Under the pieces are notes generated by a model that worked only from the letters and a program-made list of their open reading frames with translations, had not been told where the DNA came from and ran no database searches. DNA of 64,000 nucleotides from Ferirhizobium litorale (lineage in GTDB: Bacteria; Pseudomonadota; Alphaproteobacteria; Rhizobiales; Rhizobiaceae): assembly GCA_030028905.1 (NCBI GenBank), contig JALDYZ010000006.1, forward strand, positions 124,001 through 188,000, in the 5' to 3' direction. The position numbers and the translations under genes were made by a program. Each line of letters starts with the position of its first letter. Positions within the stretch are counted from its first letter, which is position 1. Shown in pieces: positions 41,244 through 51,431 of the stretch.

Positions 41244-41300
41244 GGAGCGCCGGACACAAGCCTATAGCCTGCCCCTGTCTAGTGAAAAGGAGATAGGGTC

Positions 41301-41537
41301 ATGTCGAACACACCGCATGAACTGGCAGACGAGTTTCCCGACTATGCCGACAGGATGCGCGAACTGAAAATGAACGATGCGCATTTCGCCAGGCTGTTCG
41401 CGGAATACCACGAGGTAAACCGGGCCATTCATCGGGCCGAGACGAATGTGGAGCCGGTCGGTGACACGCACATGGAAAACATGCGCAAGTCGCGGATGGT
41501 TCTGAAGGACGAGATTTACGGGATGCTGGCCCACTGA
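41301..41537 (+). CDS. DUF465 (YdcH-like) small protein
   Basis: 78 residues, very charged, helical. ATG at 41301 follows AAAAGGAGATAG. The core FARLFAEYHEVNRAIHRAET followed by a basic-acidic helix (MRKSRMVLKDEIYGML) is the DUF465 pattern (from memory). Function unknown. It lies between pdh genes and lpdA and has its own FNR/FixK box. Confidence 0.88.
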   Translation: MSNTPHELADEFPDYADRMRELKMNDAHFARLFAEYHEVNRAIHRAETNVEPVGDTHMENMRKSRMVLKDEIYGMLAH

Positions 41538-41604
41538 CAGACGGCTTCATCCCGCGGGGGCAGGAGCCGGACGGCCCGCCCCGGACAAGAGGAGATGAAG
41601 TTCC

Positions 41605-43050
41605 GTGTCAAATTCCTACGACGTGATAGTAATCGGCTCGGGCCCCGGCGGTTATGTTACCTCCATCCGTTCGGCCCAGCTCGGCTTCAAGACGGCGATC
41701 GTCGAGCGTGAGCATCTCGGCGGCATCTGCCTGAACTGGGGTTGCATCCCGACCAAGGCGCTGCTGCGCTCCGCCGAGATCCTCGACCACGCCAATCACG
41801 CCAAGGACTACGGGCTGACGCTCGAAGGCAAGATGTCCGCCAACGTCAAGGACGTCGTTGCTCGCTCGCGCGGCGTCTCGGCGCGCCTGAACGGCGGCGT
41901 CGGCTTCCTGATGAAGAAGAACAAGATCGACGTCATCTGGGGCGAGGCCAAGCTCACCAAGCCGAACGAGATTGTCGTCGGCAAGTCGTCGAAGCCGGTG
42001 GTGCAGCCGCAGAACCCGGTTCCGAAGGGCGTTCTCGGCGAAGGTACCTACACCGCCAAGCACATCATCGTCGCCACCGGCGCGCGTCCGCGCGCCATCC
42101 CCGGCATCGAGCCGGACGGCAAGCTGATCTGGACCTACTTCGAGGCGATGAAGCCGGAAGAAATGCCGAAGTCGATCGTCGTCATGGGCTCGGGCGCCAT
42201 CGGCATCGAATTCGCGAGCTTCTACCGCTCCATGGGCGTCGATGTCACCGTGATCGAGCTTTTGCCGCAGATCATGCCGGTCGAGGACGCCGAGATCTCC
42301 GCGTTTGCCCGCAAGGTGCTGGAAAAGCGTGGCCTCAAGATCTTCACCGACGCCAAGGTTTCCAAGGTCGAGAAGGGCGCCAACTCGGTGACCGCCCATG
42401 TCGAGACCAAGGACGGCAAGGTGAGCCAGATTACCGCTGAGCGGCTGATTTCCGCCGTCGGCGTGCAGGGCAATATCGAGAACCTCGGGCTCGAGGCATT
42501 GGGCGTCAAGACCGACCGCGGCTGCATCGTGACCGACGGCTACAGCCGCACCAACGTGCCCGGAATCTACGCCATCGGCGACGTCGCTGGCCCGCCGATG
42601 CTGGCGCACAAGGCCGAGCACGAAGGCGTTATCTGCATCGAGAAGATCGCCGCCCTGCCGAACGTCCATCCGCTCGACAAGGGCATGATCCCGGGCTGCA
42701 CCTATTGCCATCCGCAGGTTGCTTCGGTCGGTCTCACGGAAGCCAAGGCCAAGGAACTCGGACGCGACATCCGCGTCGGCCGCTACAACTTCGCCGCCAA
42801 CGGCAAGGCGATCGCGCTTGGCGAGGACCAGGGCCTGGTCAAGACCATTTTCGACAAGAAGACCGGCGAGCTTCTCGGTGCGCATATGGTTGGTGCGGAA
42901 GTAACCGAGCTTATCCAGGGATTTGTCATCGCCATGAACCTGGAGACAACCGAAGAGGAACTGATGCATTCGGTGTTCCCGCATCCGACCCTTTCGGAGA
43001 TGATGAAGGAAAGCGTTCTTGACGCATACGGGCGTGTGCTGAACGCTTGA
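41605..43050 (+). CDS. lpdA: Dihydrolipoyl dehydrogenase (E3)
   Basis: 481 residues with a GTG start at 41605, supported by GAGGAG upstream; the nearby ATG at 41595 is out of frame. Reoxidises dihydrolipoyl groups with NAD+. FAD loop IGSGPGGYVTSIRSA, redox-active disulfide GGICLNWGCIPTKAL (C-x4-C), NAD loop VMGSGAIGIEFASF, second FAD motif GIYAIGDVAGPPMLAHKAEH and the C-terminal His-Glu FPHPTLSEMM. A 25-residue insertion around QPQNPVPKGVLGEGT is typical of the alphaproteobacterial PDH-linked type. Confidence 0.97.
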   Translation: MSNSYDVIVIGSGPGGYVTSIRSAQLGFKTAIVEREHLGGICLNWGCIPTKALLRSAEILDHANHAKDYGLTLEGKMSANVKDVVARSRGVSARLNGGVGFLMKKNKIDVIWGEAKLTKPNEIVVGKSSKPVVQPQNPVPKGVLGEGTYTAKHIIVATGARPRAIPGIEPDGKLIWTYFEAMKPEEMPKSIVVMGSGAIGIEFASFYRSMGVDVTVIELLPQIMPVEDAEISAFARKVLEKRGLKIFTDAKVSKVEKGANSVTAHVETKDGKVSQITAERLISAVGVQGNIENLGLEALGVKTDRGCIVTDGYSRTNVPGIYAIGDVAGPPMLAHKAEHEGVICIEKIAALPNVHPLDKGMIPGCTYCHPQVASVGLTEAKAKELGRDIRVGRYNFAANGKAIALGEDQGLVKTIFDKKTGELLGAHMVGAEVTELIQGFVIAMNLETTEEELMHSVFPHPTLSEMMKESVLDAYGRVLNA

Positions 43051-43066
43051 CAGGAGAGGACGCGAG

Positions 43067-43321
43067 ATGTCGGAAGCAGCACAGGGCTGGATTGCATTTC
43101 TTCTGATCGGGCTTGTGGCAGGTTTTCTTGCGAGCTTCGTCGTCGGTGGCGGCGGGTTGATCCGATATCTCGTCAGCGGCGTGATCGGGGCCTTCGTCGG
43201 TGGCTTTCTGTTCAGTGCGCTTGGCATTTCGCTGGGGATCGAAAGCGCGCTGGTGGTGCAGATCGTCCATGCAACGGTGGGTGCGATCATCGTCGTCATT
43301 CTGGCACGCATGATCGCCTAG
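43067..43321 (+). CDS. GlsB/YeaQ/YmgE-type small membrane protein (first paralogue)
   Basis: 84 residues with three hydrophobic segments (WIAFLLIGLVAGFLASFVVG, LVSGVIGAFVGGFLFSALGI, IVHATVGAIIVVILARMI). From memory this is the transglycosylase-associated/YeaQ family, linked with envelope stress. It starts 16 bases after lpdA and is followed by a second, related gene. Confidence 0.85.
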   Translation: MSEAAQGWIAFLLIGLVAGFLASFVVGGGGLIRYLVSGVIGAFVGGFLFSALGISLGIESALVVQIVHATVGAIIVVILARMIA

Positions 43322-43349
43322 TCGAAAATTGACGCAACGGGGGAAGCGA

Positions 43350-43598
43350 ATGGAAGGCGTAGGTTGGATAGCAACGATCGTCATCGGCGGCATTGCCGGC
43401 TGGCTGGCAGGAAAATTCATGGAAGCCAGGTACGGCATCCTGATGAATATCCTGCTCGGCATCGTCGGTTCAATCGTCGCCAATTCGGTCCTGGCGCAGT
43501 TTCACGTCTTTGTGGAGGGCGGCTGGCTTGGTTATCTCGTCACAGGTTTCCTTGGCGCGGTTGTTCTGATATTCGTCGCGCGTCTAATAAAGCGGTGA
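43350..43598 (+). CDS. GlsB/YeaQ/YmgE-type small membrane protein (second paralogue)
   Basis: 82 residues from the ATG at 43350, which has GGGGGAAG upstream; the in-frame TTG at 43329 adds seven residues without support. Three hydrophobic segments with the family signatures GVGWIATIVIGGIAGWLAG, ILLGIVGSIVANSVL and GWLGYLVTGFLGAVVLIF. It is a diverged neighbour of the gene before it, so a tandem duplication is likely. Confidence 0.88.
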   Translation: MEGVGWIATIVIGGIAGWLAGKFMEARYGILMNILLGIVGSIVANSVLAQFHVFVEGGWLGYLVTGFLGAVVLIFVARLIKR

Positions 43599-43636
43599 AC
43601 GAGACCGTTCATCGACGGAAGGCAGGTTGAGTACAT

Positions 43637-44608
43637 ATGGTCACGATTCTCGACAGGACGGTTCCTGACAGCAAGCGCGTTCGCCACCCGGAAAAGGCGC
43701 ATCGCCCCGACACGGAAATCCAGCGCAAGCCGGAATGGATCCGCGTGAAGGCGCCGGTCTCGAAGGGCTACCAGGAAACCCGCTCGATCGTGAAGGAGCA
43801 CAAGCTGGTGACGGTCTGCGAGGAAGCGGGCTGCCCGAACATCGGCGAGTGCTGGGACAAGAAGCACGCCACCTTCATGATCATGGGCGAGATCTGTACC
43901 CGCGCCTGCGCCTTCTGCAACGTCGCCACCGGCAAACCTAATGCTCTCGATCTGGATGAGCCGGCAAACGTCGCCAAGGCCGTCAAGCAGATGGGCCTCA
44001 GCCACGTCGTGATTACTTCGGTCGACCGCGACGATCTGGAAGACGGCGGTGCGGAGCATTTCGAAAAGGTGATCTGGGCGATCCGCGAGGCCTCGCCGGC
44101 GACAACCATCGAGATCCTCACTCCCGACTTCCTGAAGAAGCCCGGTGCGCTGGAACGGGTCGTTGCAGCGAAGCCCGACGTCTTCAACCACAACATGGAA
44201 ACCGTACCCGGGAACTACCTGACGGTTCGTCCTGGCGCGCGCTACTTCCACTCGATTCGCCTGCTGCAGCGGGTGAAGGAACTGGACCCGACCATGTTCA
44301 CCAAGTCGGGCATCATGGTCGGCCTTGGCGAGGAGCGCAACGAGGTCCTTCAATTGATGGATGACCTGCGCACCGCCGACGTCGACTTCCTGACCATCGG
44401 CCAGTATTTGCAGCCGACCCGCAAGCACCACAAGGTCGAGAAGTTCGTCACACCGGACGAGTTCAAGTCCTACGAGACGGTCGCCTACACCAAGGGTTTC
44501 CTGATGGTCGCCTCGAGTCCGTTGACGCGTTCCTCGCACCACGCCGGCGACGATTTCGCCCGGCTGAAGGCGGCCCGGGAGAAGAAACTGCTGCTGGCAG
44601 CAGAATAG
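43637..44608 (+). CDS. lipA: Lipoyl synthase
   Basis: 323 residues. Radical SAM enzyme that inserts two sulfurs into octanoyl-lysine on GcvH, PdhB and PdhC. The auxiliary cluster cysteines lie in [18 protein letters not shown] (C-x4-C-x5-C), the SAM cluster in [10 protein letters not shown] (C-x3-C-x2-C), and the C-terminal [10 protein letters not shown] carries the conserved serine. It makes functional sense next to pdh and lpdA and depends on clusters from the suf operon. A terminator follows. Confidence 0.98.
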   Translation: MVTILDRTVPDSKRVRHPEKAHRPDTEIQRKPEWIRVKAPVSKGYQETRSIVKEHKLVTVCEEAGCPNIGECWDKKHATFMIMGEICTRACAFCNVATGKPNALDLDEPANVAKAVKQMGLSHVVITSVDRDDLEDGGAEHFEKVIWAIREASPATTIEILTPDFLKKPGALERVVAAKPDVFNHNMETVPGNYLTVRPGARYFHSIRLLQRVKELDPTMFTKSGIMVGLGEERNEVLQLMDDLRTADVDFLTIGQYLQPTRKHHKVEKFVTPDEFKSYETVAYTKGFLMVASSPLTRSSHHAGDDFARLKAAREKKLLLAAE

Positions 44609-44630
44609 GGCTCGGTCACGGTTTTTCACA

Positions 44631-44668
44631 CAACGCGCAGCGGACACCGCTGCGCGTTGTGCTTTTGT
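44631..44668 (+). terminator. Intrinsic terminator after lipA
   Basis: CACAACGCGCAGCG (44631-44644) and CGCTGCGCGTTGTG (44650-44663) with a 5-base loop, followed by C then TTTT. A 14-bp perfect stem. Confidence 0.93.
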
Positions 44669-44682
44669 TGGGGGGCGTATAG

Positions 44683-45252
44683 ATGATCGGCGAGGTGGGC
44701 GAGCTTCCAAAAGCCGTAGATGCGTTGCGGCAGGCCAACCGAATCGTCGTGATCGGCTGCTCTGGCGGTGGCAAGACGACGCTGTCGCTGAGGATCGCCG
44801 GGGCGCTGCAGCTTCCGTTCATATCCATGGATCGCGAATTTTTTTGGCTTCCCGGATGGCAGAACCGCACGAAGCCGGACGAGCGGGCCCGGATTGCAGT
44901 AGCCGCTGCCGGGGACCGCTGGGTCATGGACGGCACCGGATCTTCGAGCTTCGACCTGCGGCTGCCGCGCGCTCAGTTCGTCCTTTGGGTGCGAATGCCG
45001 CGGCATTTGTGCCTGTGGGGTGTCGTGAAGCGTTGGTTGCGTTGGCGTGGTCGCTCACGCCCGCACATGGCGGATGACTGCCCGGAACGGCTCGATCCGG
45101 AATTCCTGCGCTACATCTGGACATTCGAGAGGAAGGTCTCGCCCGCGATCGCTACGGCGCTTGCCCGCTACGGGGCGGATGTGCCCGTTTATGAAGTGAA
45201 AAGTCGTGCCGAGATGCGGGCGCTTCTTGATCTTGTCGATGTGTCCGCTTAA
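44683..45252 (+). CDS. P-loop kinase-like protein (FlaR/adenylate-kinase-like)
   Basis: 189 residues. Walker A IGCSGGGKTTLSLRIA at about 24-39 and a lid-like Arg-rich segment (WVRMPRHLCLWGVVKRWLRW), as in the small adenylate-kinase-like FlaR/topology-modulation group (from memory). Acts on an unknown substrate in the cytoplasm. The first 20 residues are less conserved, so the ATG at 44683 is tentative. It has its own start after the lipA terminator and is followed 9 bases later by ratA. Confidence 0.75.
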   Translation: MIGEVGELPKAVDALRQANRIVVIGCSGGGKTTLSLRIAGALQLPFISMDREFFWLPGWQNRTKPDERARIAVAAAGDRWVMDGTGSSSFDLRLPRAQFVLWVRMPRHLCLWGVVKRWLRWRGRSRPHMADDCPERLDPEFLRYIWTFERKVSPAIATALARYGADVPVYEVKSRAEMRALLDLVDVSA

Positions 45253-45261
45253 CTGCCACTT

Positions 45262-45714
45262 ATGCCGCAATTCGAGAAGAAACAAATCGTCAAACACAGC
45301 GCCGACCGGATGTTCGATCTGGTTGCGGATATCGAGCGCTATCCGGAGTTCCTGCCGCTTTGCGAGGGTTTGCGGATCCGCAGCAGGAAGGAACGTGGCG
45401 AGCTCTTGCTTCTGGTTGCCGACATGACCGTGGGTTACAAGGCGATACGGGAAACCTTCACCACCCAGGTTCTGCTCGACAAGCCGCACCGAGTCATCGA
45501 TGTGAAGTACATCGACGGTCCCTTCAAATATCTCGACAACCGCTGGCGCTTCGAGCCGGCGGCTGACGGCAACCAATGCACGGTACACTTCTTCATCGAC
45601 TACGAGTTCAAGAGCCGCGTCCTCGGGGCTTTGATGGGCTCGATGTTCGACCGCGCCTTCCACATGTTTTCGGATGCCTTCGAAAAGCGAGCCGACACCA
45701 TCTACGCCGTCTGA
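45262..45714 (+). CDS. RatA/Coq10-family START-domain protein
   Basis: 150 residues of a polyketide-cyclase/START fold: ADRMFDLVADIERYPEFLPL at the start, YKAIRETFTTQVLLD and VIDVKYIDGPFKYLDNRWRF in the middle, and a long C-terminal helix ([19 protein letters not shown]). In alphaproteobacteria these act like Coq10 in binding ubiquinone; a RatA-type ribosome role is the alternative. It is convergent with the CinA gene and the two coding regions overlap by 13 bases. Confidence 0.88.
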   Translation: MPQFEKKQIVKHSADRMFDLVADIERYPEFLPLCEGLRIRSRKERGELLLLVADMTVGYKAIRETFTTQVLLDKPHRVIDVKYIDGPFKYLDNRWRFEPAADGNQCTVHFFIDYEFKSRVLGALMGSMFDRAFHMFSDAFEKRADTIYAV

Positions 45715-46205
45715 GAGATCTCCTGCAGCATTTCCAGTGCCGTCTCGATCGTCGCCAGACGCACGCCGTCACGGCCGATGTCGCCGTAGCGCATCTCGCG
45801 ATGGAGAAGGGTGCCGTTCCTGGCCTTGGCTGCCAGATGAACCAGCCCCACAGGTTTTTGAGGTGACCCGCCGCTGGGGCCGGCAATCCCTGTGACCGCG
45901 ACCGCATAGGTGGCGCGCGAGCGGTAGAGCGCGCCGTGCGCCATCTGCAGCGCAGTTTCCTTGGATACGGCGCCAAACGCCGCGAGTGTGTCCTCCTCGA
46001 CACCGAGCATCTGCACCTTGGCTTCGTTGGTATAAGTGACGAAACCGCGATCGACCACGGCCGACGATCCGGCCACGTCGGTGAGTGCGCTAGCAATCAG
46101 GCCCCCCGTGCAGGATTCGGCGGTCGCGACCATCTCGCCGCGCGCGGTCAGGCTGGCGATGATCCGTTCCGCGGGTTCGGCAATGCCTGCTGGAAATATG
46201 CTCAT
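45702..46205 (-). CDS. CinA-family protein (nicotinamide-nucleotide amidase domain)
   Basis: 167 residues from the ATG at 46203-46205. It is the C-terminal CinA/PncC domain only, without the N-terminal MoaB-like part. Signatures: [20 protein letters not shown] (catalytic Ser region), [16 protein letters not shown] and [20 protein letters not shown]. PncC deamidates NMN to nicotinate mononucleotide. Its start overlaps the ispDF stop by 4 bases, so it is translated with ispDF. Confidence 0.93.
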   Translation of the reverse strand: MSIFPAGIAEPAERIIASLTARGEMVATAESCTGGLIASALTDVAGSSAVVDRGFVTYTNEAKVQMLGVEEDTLAAFGAVSKETALQMAHGALYRSRATYAVAVTGIAGPSGGSPQKPVGLVHLAAKARNGTLLHREMRYGDIGRDGVRLATIETALEMLQEISQTA

Positions 46206-47413
46206 CGACTGCTTCCGCCATAGACCACGGTTGCCGTGGCGATCGCCGCGATACCCTCGCGGCGCCCGACAAAGCCGATCTGTTCGTTCGTCGTTGCCTT
46301 GACGGAACAGCGATCGACCGAGATTTCGAGGATTTCGGCAAGTTTTTCGCGCATCGCGTGCCGGTGCGGGCCGACTTTGGGTGCTTCGGCAATCAGGGAT
46401 ACATCGGCGTTCATGATCGTGCCGCCGTTTTGGCGGACGATCCTGGCCGCATGGGCAAGGAAGATGCGCGACGGCGCTCCCTTCCATTGCGGGTCCGACG
46501 GCGGGAAGTGATCGCCGATGTCGCCGGCGCCGCAAGTGGCGAGCAGGGCGTCGGTCAGGGCGTGCAAGGCGACATCGGCATCCGAGTGGCCCTTGAGGCG
46601 CTGGTCATGCGGGATGAAGATGCCGCAGAGCGTGACACCGTCGCCCGGTTCCAGTTGGTGGACGTCATAGCCGTTTCCGGTGCGCACGTCCGGAATCAGG
46701 GTGCGCGTGAGTTTTTCGTCGGCCATGGCGAGGTCCCGTTTCACGGTGAGTTTTACATTGTCGGGCGAACCGGCGGCGAGCGTCACCGGCAGGCCCTGCC
46801 ATTCGGCGATCGCGGCATCATCGGTGAAATTGTCGCGTCCGGCCGCGACCGCGGCTTCGTGGGCGGCAAGGATGGTTTCGAATCGGAAGGACTGGGGCGT
46901 CTGTGCCGCGAACAACCCTTCGCGGGATACCGTTTCGATGACGTGCCCATGCGCCGTTCCCCGTTTCAGTGTATCGGCGACGGGGATCGCTGGCAGCACG
47001 CAGCTCGCGCCGTCTGCCAGTGTTTCGGCAATGCGGTCGAGCAGCGCATGTTCGATGAACGGACGGACGGCATCGTGAATCATCACATGGCTGACGCCAC
47101 TCATTTCAAGCATGCGCAGTCCGGCGAGCACGGATTGCTGGCGCGTTCTACCTCCGTGGACACTGACAATCTTGGTGTTGTCGTCGAGTTGTTCGACGGC
47201 TCTACGGAAGAGAGCCTCATCGTCAGGGTGGATGACGGCAACGATGCGGCCACTGCGGTTCCAGGTGGAAAAAACATCCAGCGTGTGGCAGATAACCGGC
47301 TTCCCGCCGATCGGACGGTATTGTTTCGGGCCCTCGGTCGGGGCGCCGGCGCGCTCGCCGCGCCCTGCCGCAACGATGACTATGCCGAAGGAGGGAGCTT
47401 CGCTGGATTGCAT
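46202..47413 (-). CDS. ispDF: Bifunctional IspD/IspF isoprenoid biosynthesis enzyme
   Basis: 403 residues from the ATG at 47411-47413; 61 upstream in-frame residues are not family-like. Residues 1 to about 230 are IspD ([18 protein letters not shown], then [12 protein letters not shown]), which makes CDP-methylerythritol; about 245-403 are IspF ([20 protein letters not shown] with metal Asp/His, then [20 protein letters not shown]), the cyclodiphosphate synthase. The fusion is typical of alphaproteobacteria. Divergent from dusB. Confidence 0.97.
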   Translation of the reverse strand: MQSSEAPSFGIVIVAAGRGERAGAPTEGPKQYRPIGGKPVICHTLDVFSTWNRSGRIVAVIHPDDEALFRRAVEQLDDNTKIVSVHGGRTRQQSVLAGLRMLEMSGVSHVMIHDAVRPFIEHALLDRIAETLADGASCVLPAIPVADTLKRGTAHGHVIETVSREGLFAAQTPQSFRFETILAAHEAAVAAGRDNFTDDAAIAEWQGLPVTLAAGSPDNVKLTVKRDLAMADEKLTRTLIPDVRTGNGYDVHQLEPGDGVTLCGIFIPHDQRLKGHSDADVALHALTDALLATCGAGDIGDHFPPSDPQWKGAPSRIFLAHAARIVRQNGGTIMNADVSLIAEAPKVGPHRHAMREKLAEILEISVDRCSVKATTNEQIGFVGRREGIAAIATATVVYGGSSR

Positions 47414-47581
47414 GTGACTGGGTATCCGGGACACAAAATCTTGGTGTGGATGGTCTATAGCTTCCACCGGATGAATGCCAGCATTGCCCGAAAAATTGTC
47501 GGTCACGATGAATTCGCTTGCATGCGGAACTTTCGTGGCTAAAAATAATGCACAATCACAGCTTGCCCGAAAGATAGCCAT

Positions 47582-48586
47582 TTGCCTCCTTTTCAACTTG
47601 CCTCACCTTTCAGCATCGGCGCTGTGCCCATTCGCAATCGTGTCGTTCTTGCTCCCATGTCCGGGGTCACCGATCTGCCCTTCCGGCAGCTTGCCTGGCG
47701 CCACGGCGCCGGCCTGGTCGTGACCGAGATGGTGGCGAGCCGCGAACTCGTCGGCAACGCCAATGAATCCTGGGCGCGACTGAAGGGCGCCGGGCTCGAC
47801 CCGCACATGGTGCAGCTTGCCGGTCGCGAAGCGTATTGGATGGGCGAAGCGGCCAAGATCGTCGAGGCTAACGGCGCCGACATCATCGACATCAATATGG
47901 GATGCCCGGCGAAGAAGGTGACGGGCGGATATTCCGGATCGGCGCTGATGCGCGATCCCGACCATGCCCTGTCGCTGATCGAAGCGACGGTGAAGGCCGT
48001 CAAGGTGCCGGTGACCCTGAAAATGCGACTCGGCTGGGACGAGAACTCGATCAACGCGCCGGAGATCGCACGTCGCGCCGAGGACGCCGGCGTGCAACTG
48101 ATCACCATTCATGGGCGCACGCGGATGCAATTCTACGAGGGCAGGGCAGACTGGGACGCCATTCGCCTGGTCCGCGAAGCGATATCGGTGCCGCTGATCG
48201 CCAATGGCGACGTCGAGACGCCGCAGGATGCTATTGAGATCCTTGAGCGCTCGGGTGCCGATGCGGTCATGGTCGGACGCGCCTGCCAGGGGCGGCCTTG
48301 GCACGCCGGCTGGCTTGCCGGACAAGCGGCCCTCGATTCCGCCAATATCGCGGCTATCGCGACCGAACACTATGAGATGATGCTGGACTTCTATGGCTTG
48401 GAGGTCGCAGTGCGCCATGCCCGCAAGCATGTCGGCTGGTATCTCGAACGCTTCGCGCCGTTGCTGCCCGCGGCAGTCAAGGCGGAGATCATGACGTCGA
48501 AGGATGCTGCACACGTGGCCCGGCGTCTGCGGGAAACTCTCGAGGAGCCCGCATTCGCAATCCAATCCCTGAAGGTAGCCGCATGA
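47582..48586 (+). CDS. dusB: tRNA-dihydrouridine synthase B (NifR3-type)
   Basis: 334 residues with a TTG start at 47582; no ATG lies before the conserved region (the first in-frame ATG is in APMSGV). Flavin enzyme reducing uridine in tRNA. Motifs: [17 protein letters not shown] (FMN), [19 protein letters not shown] (catalytic Cys), [29 protein letters not shown] and [16 protein letters not shown]. The weak start codon and weak ribosome site suggest modest translation. Its stop overlaps ntrB by 4 bases; the dusB(nifR3)-ntrB-ntrC order is classic. Confidence 0.95.
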   Translation: MPPFQLASPFSIGAVPIRNRVVLAPMSGVTDLPFRQLAWRHGAGLVVTEMVASRELVGNANESWARLKGAGLDPHMVQLAGREAYWMGEAAKIVEANGADIIDINMGCPAKKVTGGYSGSALMRDPDHALSLIEATVKAVKVPVTLKMRLGWDENSINAPEIARRAEDAGVQLITIHGRTRMQFYEGRADWDAIRLVREAISVPLIANGDVETPQDAIEILERSGADAVMVGRACQGRPWHAGWLAGQAALDSANIAAIATEHYEMMLDFYGLEVAVRHARKHVGWYLERFAPLLPAAVKAEIMTSKDAAHVARRLRETLEEPAFAIQSLKVAA

Positions 48587-49740
48587 CGAGCAAGAGCGAC
48601 AAGCCCGCCGAGTCGTTCAGTGGCGATGCCATGGCCATGACCGTGCTCAACGCGATCCAGAACCCGGTGATCCTCGTTGACGAGGACGGCCGCATCGCCT
48701 TTGCCAATTGGGAGGCGGAATCCTTCTTCGGGGCCAGTGCTGCGCATCTGGCGCGTTACGAGATCTCCGCATTCATTCCGTTCGGCAGCCCTCTATTGGC
48801 GCTGATCGACCAGGTGCGCGCGCGGCGCGCGCCGGTCAACGAATACCGCGTCGATCTCTCTTCGCCGCGCCTGGGGCAGGACAAGCTCGTGGACATCTAC
48901 GTGGCGCCGGTGATCACCACTCCCGGCGCGGTCGTGGTGGTCTTCCAGGAACGCTCGATGGCCGACAAGATCGATCGCCAGCTGACCCATCGCGCTGCAG
49001 CGCGCTCGGTGACCGGCCTGGCGTCCATGCTGGCGCATGAGATCAAGAACCCGCTTTCGGGAATTCGTGGCGCCGCCCAGCTCCTCGAGAGTTCGGTCGA
49101 CGACGACGACAGGGCTCTGACGCGGCTGATCTGCGACGAGACCGACCGGATCGTTTCGCTTGTCGATCGCATGGAGGTGTTTTCCGACGAACGCCCGGTC
49201 GATCGCGTGCCACTCAACATCCACTCGGTATTGGATCACGTGAAGGCAGTCGCCAAGGCCGGATTTGCACGAAACATAAAGATTTCAGAGGTCTACGACC
49301 CTTCCTTGCCATCGATTTTCGCCAATCGCGACCAACTGGTTCAGGTCTTCCTGAATCTAATCAAGAATGCGGCGGAGGCGATCGGGGACCGGCCGGATGG
49401 CGAGATCATCCTCACGACTGCCTATCGTCCGGGCATCAGGCTCTCCGTGGCGGGTTCGCGTGAAAAAATCTCGCTGCCGCTTGAATTTTGCGTCCATGAC
49501 AACGGGCCGGGCGTTCCGTCCGACCTGTTGCCGCATCTTTTCGATCCCTTTATCACCACCAAGACCAACGGCTCCGGACTAGGTCTCGCGTTGGTGGCCA
49601 AAATAATCGGCGCACATGGCGGCATCATCGAATGCGACAGCCAGGCGCAACGCACGACGTTCAGGGTCTTGATGCCCGCCTCCAAGGACGTCTCACTCGA
49701 AGACCTTCAAAATCAGCCTTTGACAGGGAATTCCAAATGA
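48583..49740 (+). CDS. ntrB: Nitrogen regulation sensor histidine kinase NtrB
   Basis: 385 residues, cytoplasmic. PAS domain (about 20-130, [20 protein letters not shown]), HisKA with the phosphorylated histidine in [20 protein letters not shown], and HATPase ([13 protein letters not shown]-box, DNGPGVP G1, [19 protein letters not shown]2). In this family NtrB phosphorylates NtrC when PII senses low nitrogen. Coupled to dusB and ntrC by 4-base overlaps. Confidence 0.97.
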   Translation: MTSKSDKPAESFSGDAMAMTVLNAIQNPVILVDEDGRIAFANWEAESFFGASAAHLARYEISAFIPFGSPLLALIDQVRARRAPVNEYRVDLSSPRLGQDKLVDIYVAPVITTPGAVVVVFQERSMADKIDRQLTHRAAARSVTGLASMLAHEIKNPLSGIRGAAQLLESSVDDDDRALTRLICDETDRIVSLVDRMEVFSDERPVDRVPLNIHSVLDHVKAVAKAGFARNIKISEVYDPSLPSIFANRDQLVQVFLNLIKNAAEAIGDRPDGEIILTTAYRPGIRLSVAGSREKISLPLEFCVHDNGPGVPSDLLPHLFDPFITTKTNGSGLGLALVAKIIGAHGGIIECDSQAQRTTFRVLMPASKDVSLEDLQNQPLTGNSK

Positions 49741-51188
49741 CTGCCACGATCCTGGTCGCCGACGACGACGCAGCCATTCGCACTGTTTTGAACCAGGCGC
49801 TCAGCCGCGCGGGCTATGACGTCCGCATTACCTCGAATGCCGCGACGCTGTGGCGCTGGATCGCCGCCGGCGAAGGCGATCTCGTGGTCACCGACGTGGT
49901 CATGCCCGACGAGAATGCCTTCGACCTGCTGCCGCGCATCAAGAAGGCGCGGCCGGAACTGCCGGTGCTGGTGATGAGCGCACAGAACACGTTCATGACT
50001 GCGATCAAGGCATCCGAGCGCGGCGCCTACGACTATCTGCCGAAGCCGTTCGACCTGACGGAACTGATCGGCATCATTGGCCGGGCGCTGGCAGAGCCGA
50101 AGCGCAAGCCGGCCCGCCTCGACGACGACATGCAGGACGGCATGCCGCTGGTGGGACGCTCCGCCGCCATGCAGGAAATCTACCGGGTTCTGGCACGACT
50201 GATGCAGACCGATCTCACCCTGATGATCACCGGTGAATCGGGAACCGGCAAGGAACTTGTTGCCCGCGCCCTGCACGACTACGGCAAGCGCCGCAACGGC
50301 CCCTTCGTCGCCATCAACATGGCGGCCATTCCGCGCGACCTGATCGAATCCGAACTCTTCGGCCATGAGAAGGGTGCCTTTACCGGCGCGCAGAACCGTT
50401 CCACCGGCCGCTTCGAACAGGCCGAGGGCGGCACGCTGTTCCTTGACGAAATCGGCGACATGCCGATGGACGCGCAGACACGGCTGCTGCGCGTGCTGCA
50501 ACAGGGCGAATACACGACTGTCGGCGGGCGTACGCCGATCCGCACGGATGTCCGGATCGTCGCGGCGACCAACAAGGATCTCAAGCAGTCGATCAACCAG
50601 GGCCTGTTCCGCGAGGATCTCTATTATCGCCTCAACGTGGTTCCGCTACGCCTGCCGCCGCTCCGCGACCGAGCGGAGGACATCCCGGATCTGGTGCGCC
50701 ATTTCGTCCAGCAGGCGGAAAAGGAAGGGTTGGGCTCGAAGCGATTCGACCAGGAAGCGCTCGACCTGATGAAAGCCTATGCTTGGCCCGGCAACGTGCG
50801 TGAGCTCGAAAACCTCATTCGCCGTCTGATGGCGCTCTATCCACAGGATGTCATCACCCGCGAAATCATCGATGCCGAACTGCAGTCCGATGTCCCCGAC
50901 AGCCCGATCGACAAGGTCGGCGTGGCGACCGGCTCGATGACGATCGCACAGGCGGTCGAAGAGAATATGCGCAGCTACTTTGCCAGCTTCGGCGACGGTC
51001 TGCCGCCATCCGGCCTCTACGAACGGGTGCTGACCGAAATGGAGTACCCGTTGATTCTCGCGGCGCTTACCGCAACGCGGGGCAACCAGATCAAGGCGGC
51101 CGACCTCCTTGGTCTCAACCGCAATACGCTGCGCAAGAAGATCAGGGAACTGGGTGTATCGGTCTACCGCAGTTCCCGCACGGCTTGA
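49737..51188 (+). CDS. ntrC: Nitrogen regulation response regulator NtrC
   Basis: 483 residues from the ATG at 49737 (ATGA overlap with ntrB). Receiver domain with the phospho-acceptor in [13 protein letters not shown], a sigma-54 AAA+ domain ([13 protein letters not shown] Walker [13 protein letters not shown] with the sigma-54-contact GAFTGA loop, [12 protein letters not shown] Walker B) and a C-terminal helix-turn-helix of Fis type ([20 protein letters not shown]). It activates nitrogen-scavenging genes with RpoN. The DNA-binding linker is longer than usual for short family members. Confidence 0.97.
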   Translation: MTATILVADDDAAIRTVLNQALSRAGYDVRITSNAATLWRWIAAGEGDLVVTDVVMPDENAFDLLPRIKKARPELPVLVMSAQNTFMTAIKASERGAYDYLPKPFDLTELIGIIGRALAEPKRKPARLDDDMQDGMPLVGRSAAMQEIYRVLARLMQTDLTLMITGESGTGKELVARALHDYGKRRNGPFVAINMAAIPRDLIESELFGHEKGAFTGAQNRSTGRFEQAEGGTLFLDEIGDMPMDAQTRLLRVLQQGEYTTVGGRTPIRTDVRIVAATNKDLKQSINQGLFREDLYYRLNVVPLRLPPLRDRAEDIPDLVRHFVQQAEKEGLGSKRFDQEALDLMKAYAWPGNVRELENLIRRLMALYPQDVITREIIDAELQSDVPDSPIDKVGVATGSMTIAQAVEENMRSYFASFGDGLPPSGLYERVLTEMEYPLILAALTATRGNQIKAADLLGLNRNTLRKKIRELGVSVYRSSRTA

Positions 51189-51431
51189 CAGTCCACTCCA
51201 TTGCGTTGCATTTTCGCCACATTGCGTTGCTTAAAGGTCACGCAGTGCAGTCGTGCGATTCGCGCGGCGTCGTAGACTTCGATCTGGCCCGGGATTTCCC
51301 CTGGCCACCGGCTCCTGCGAATGCAGTCGGGTTCAATTCGGTTGGGACAACAGTATCCTATCGAGTAGCCCGCGATTGGAATAGAACGTGGAGTGGCCGC
51401 CTTTGCCCTCCATTCGGGAGAGCGGGGATAA

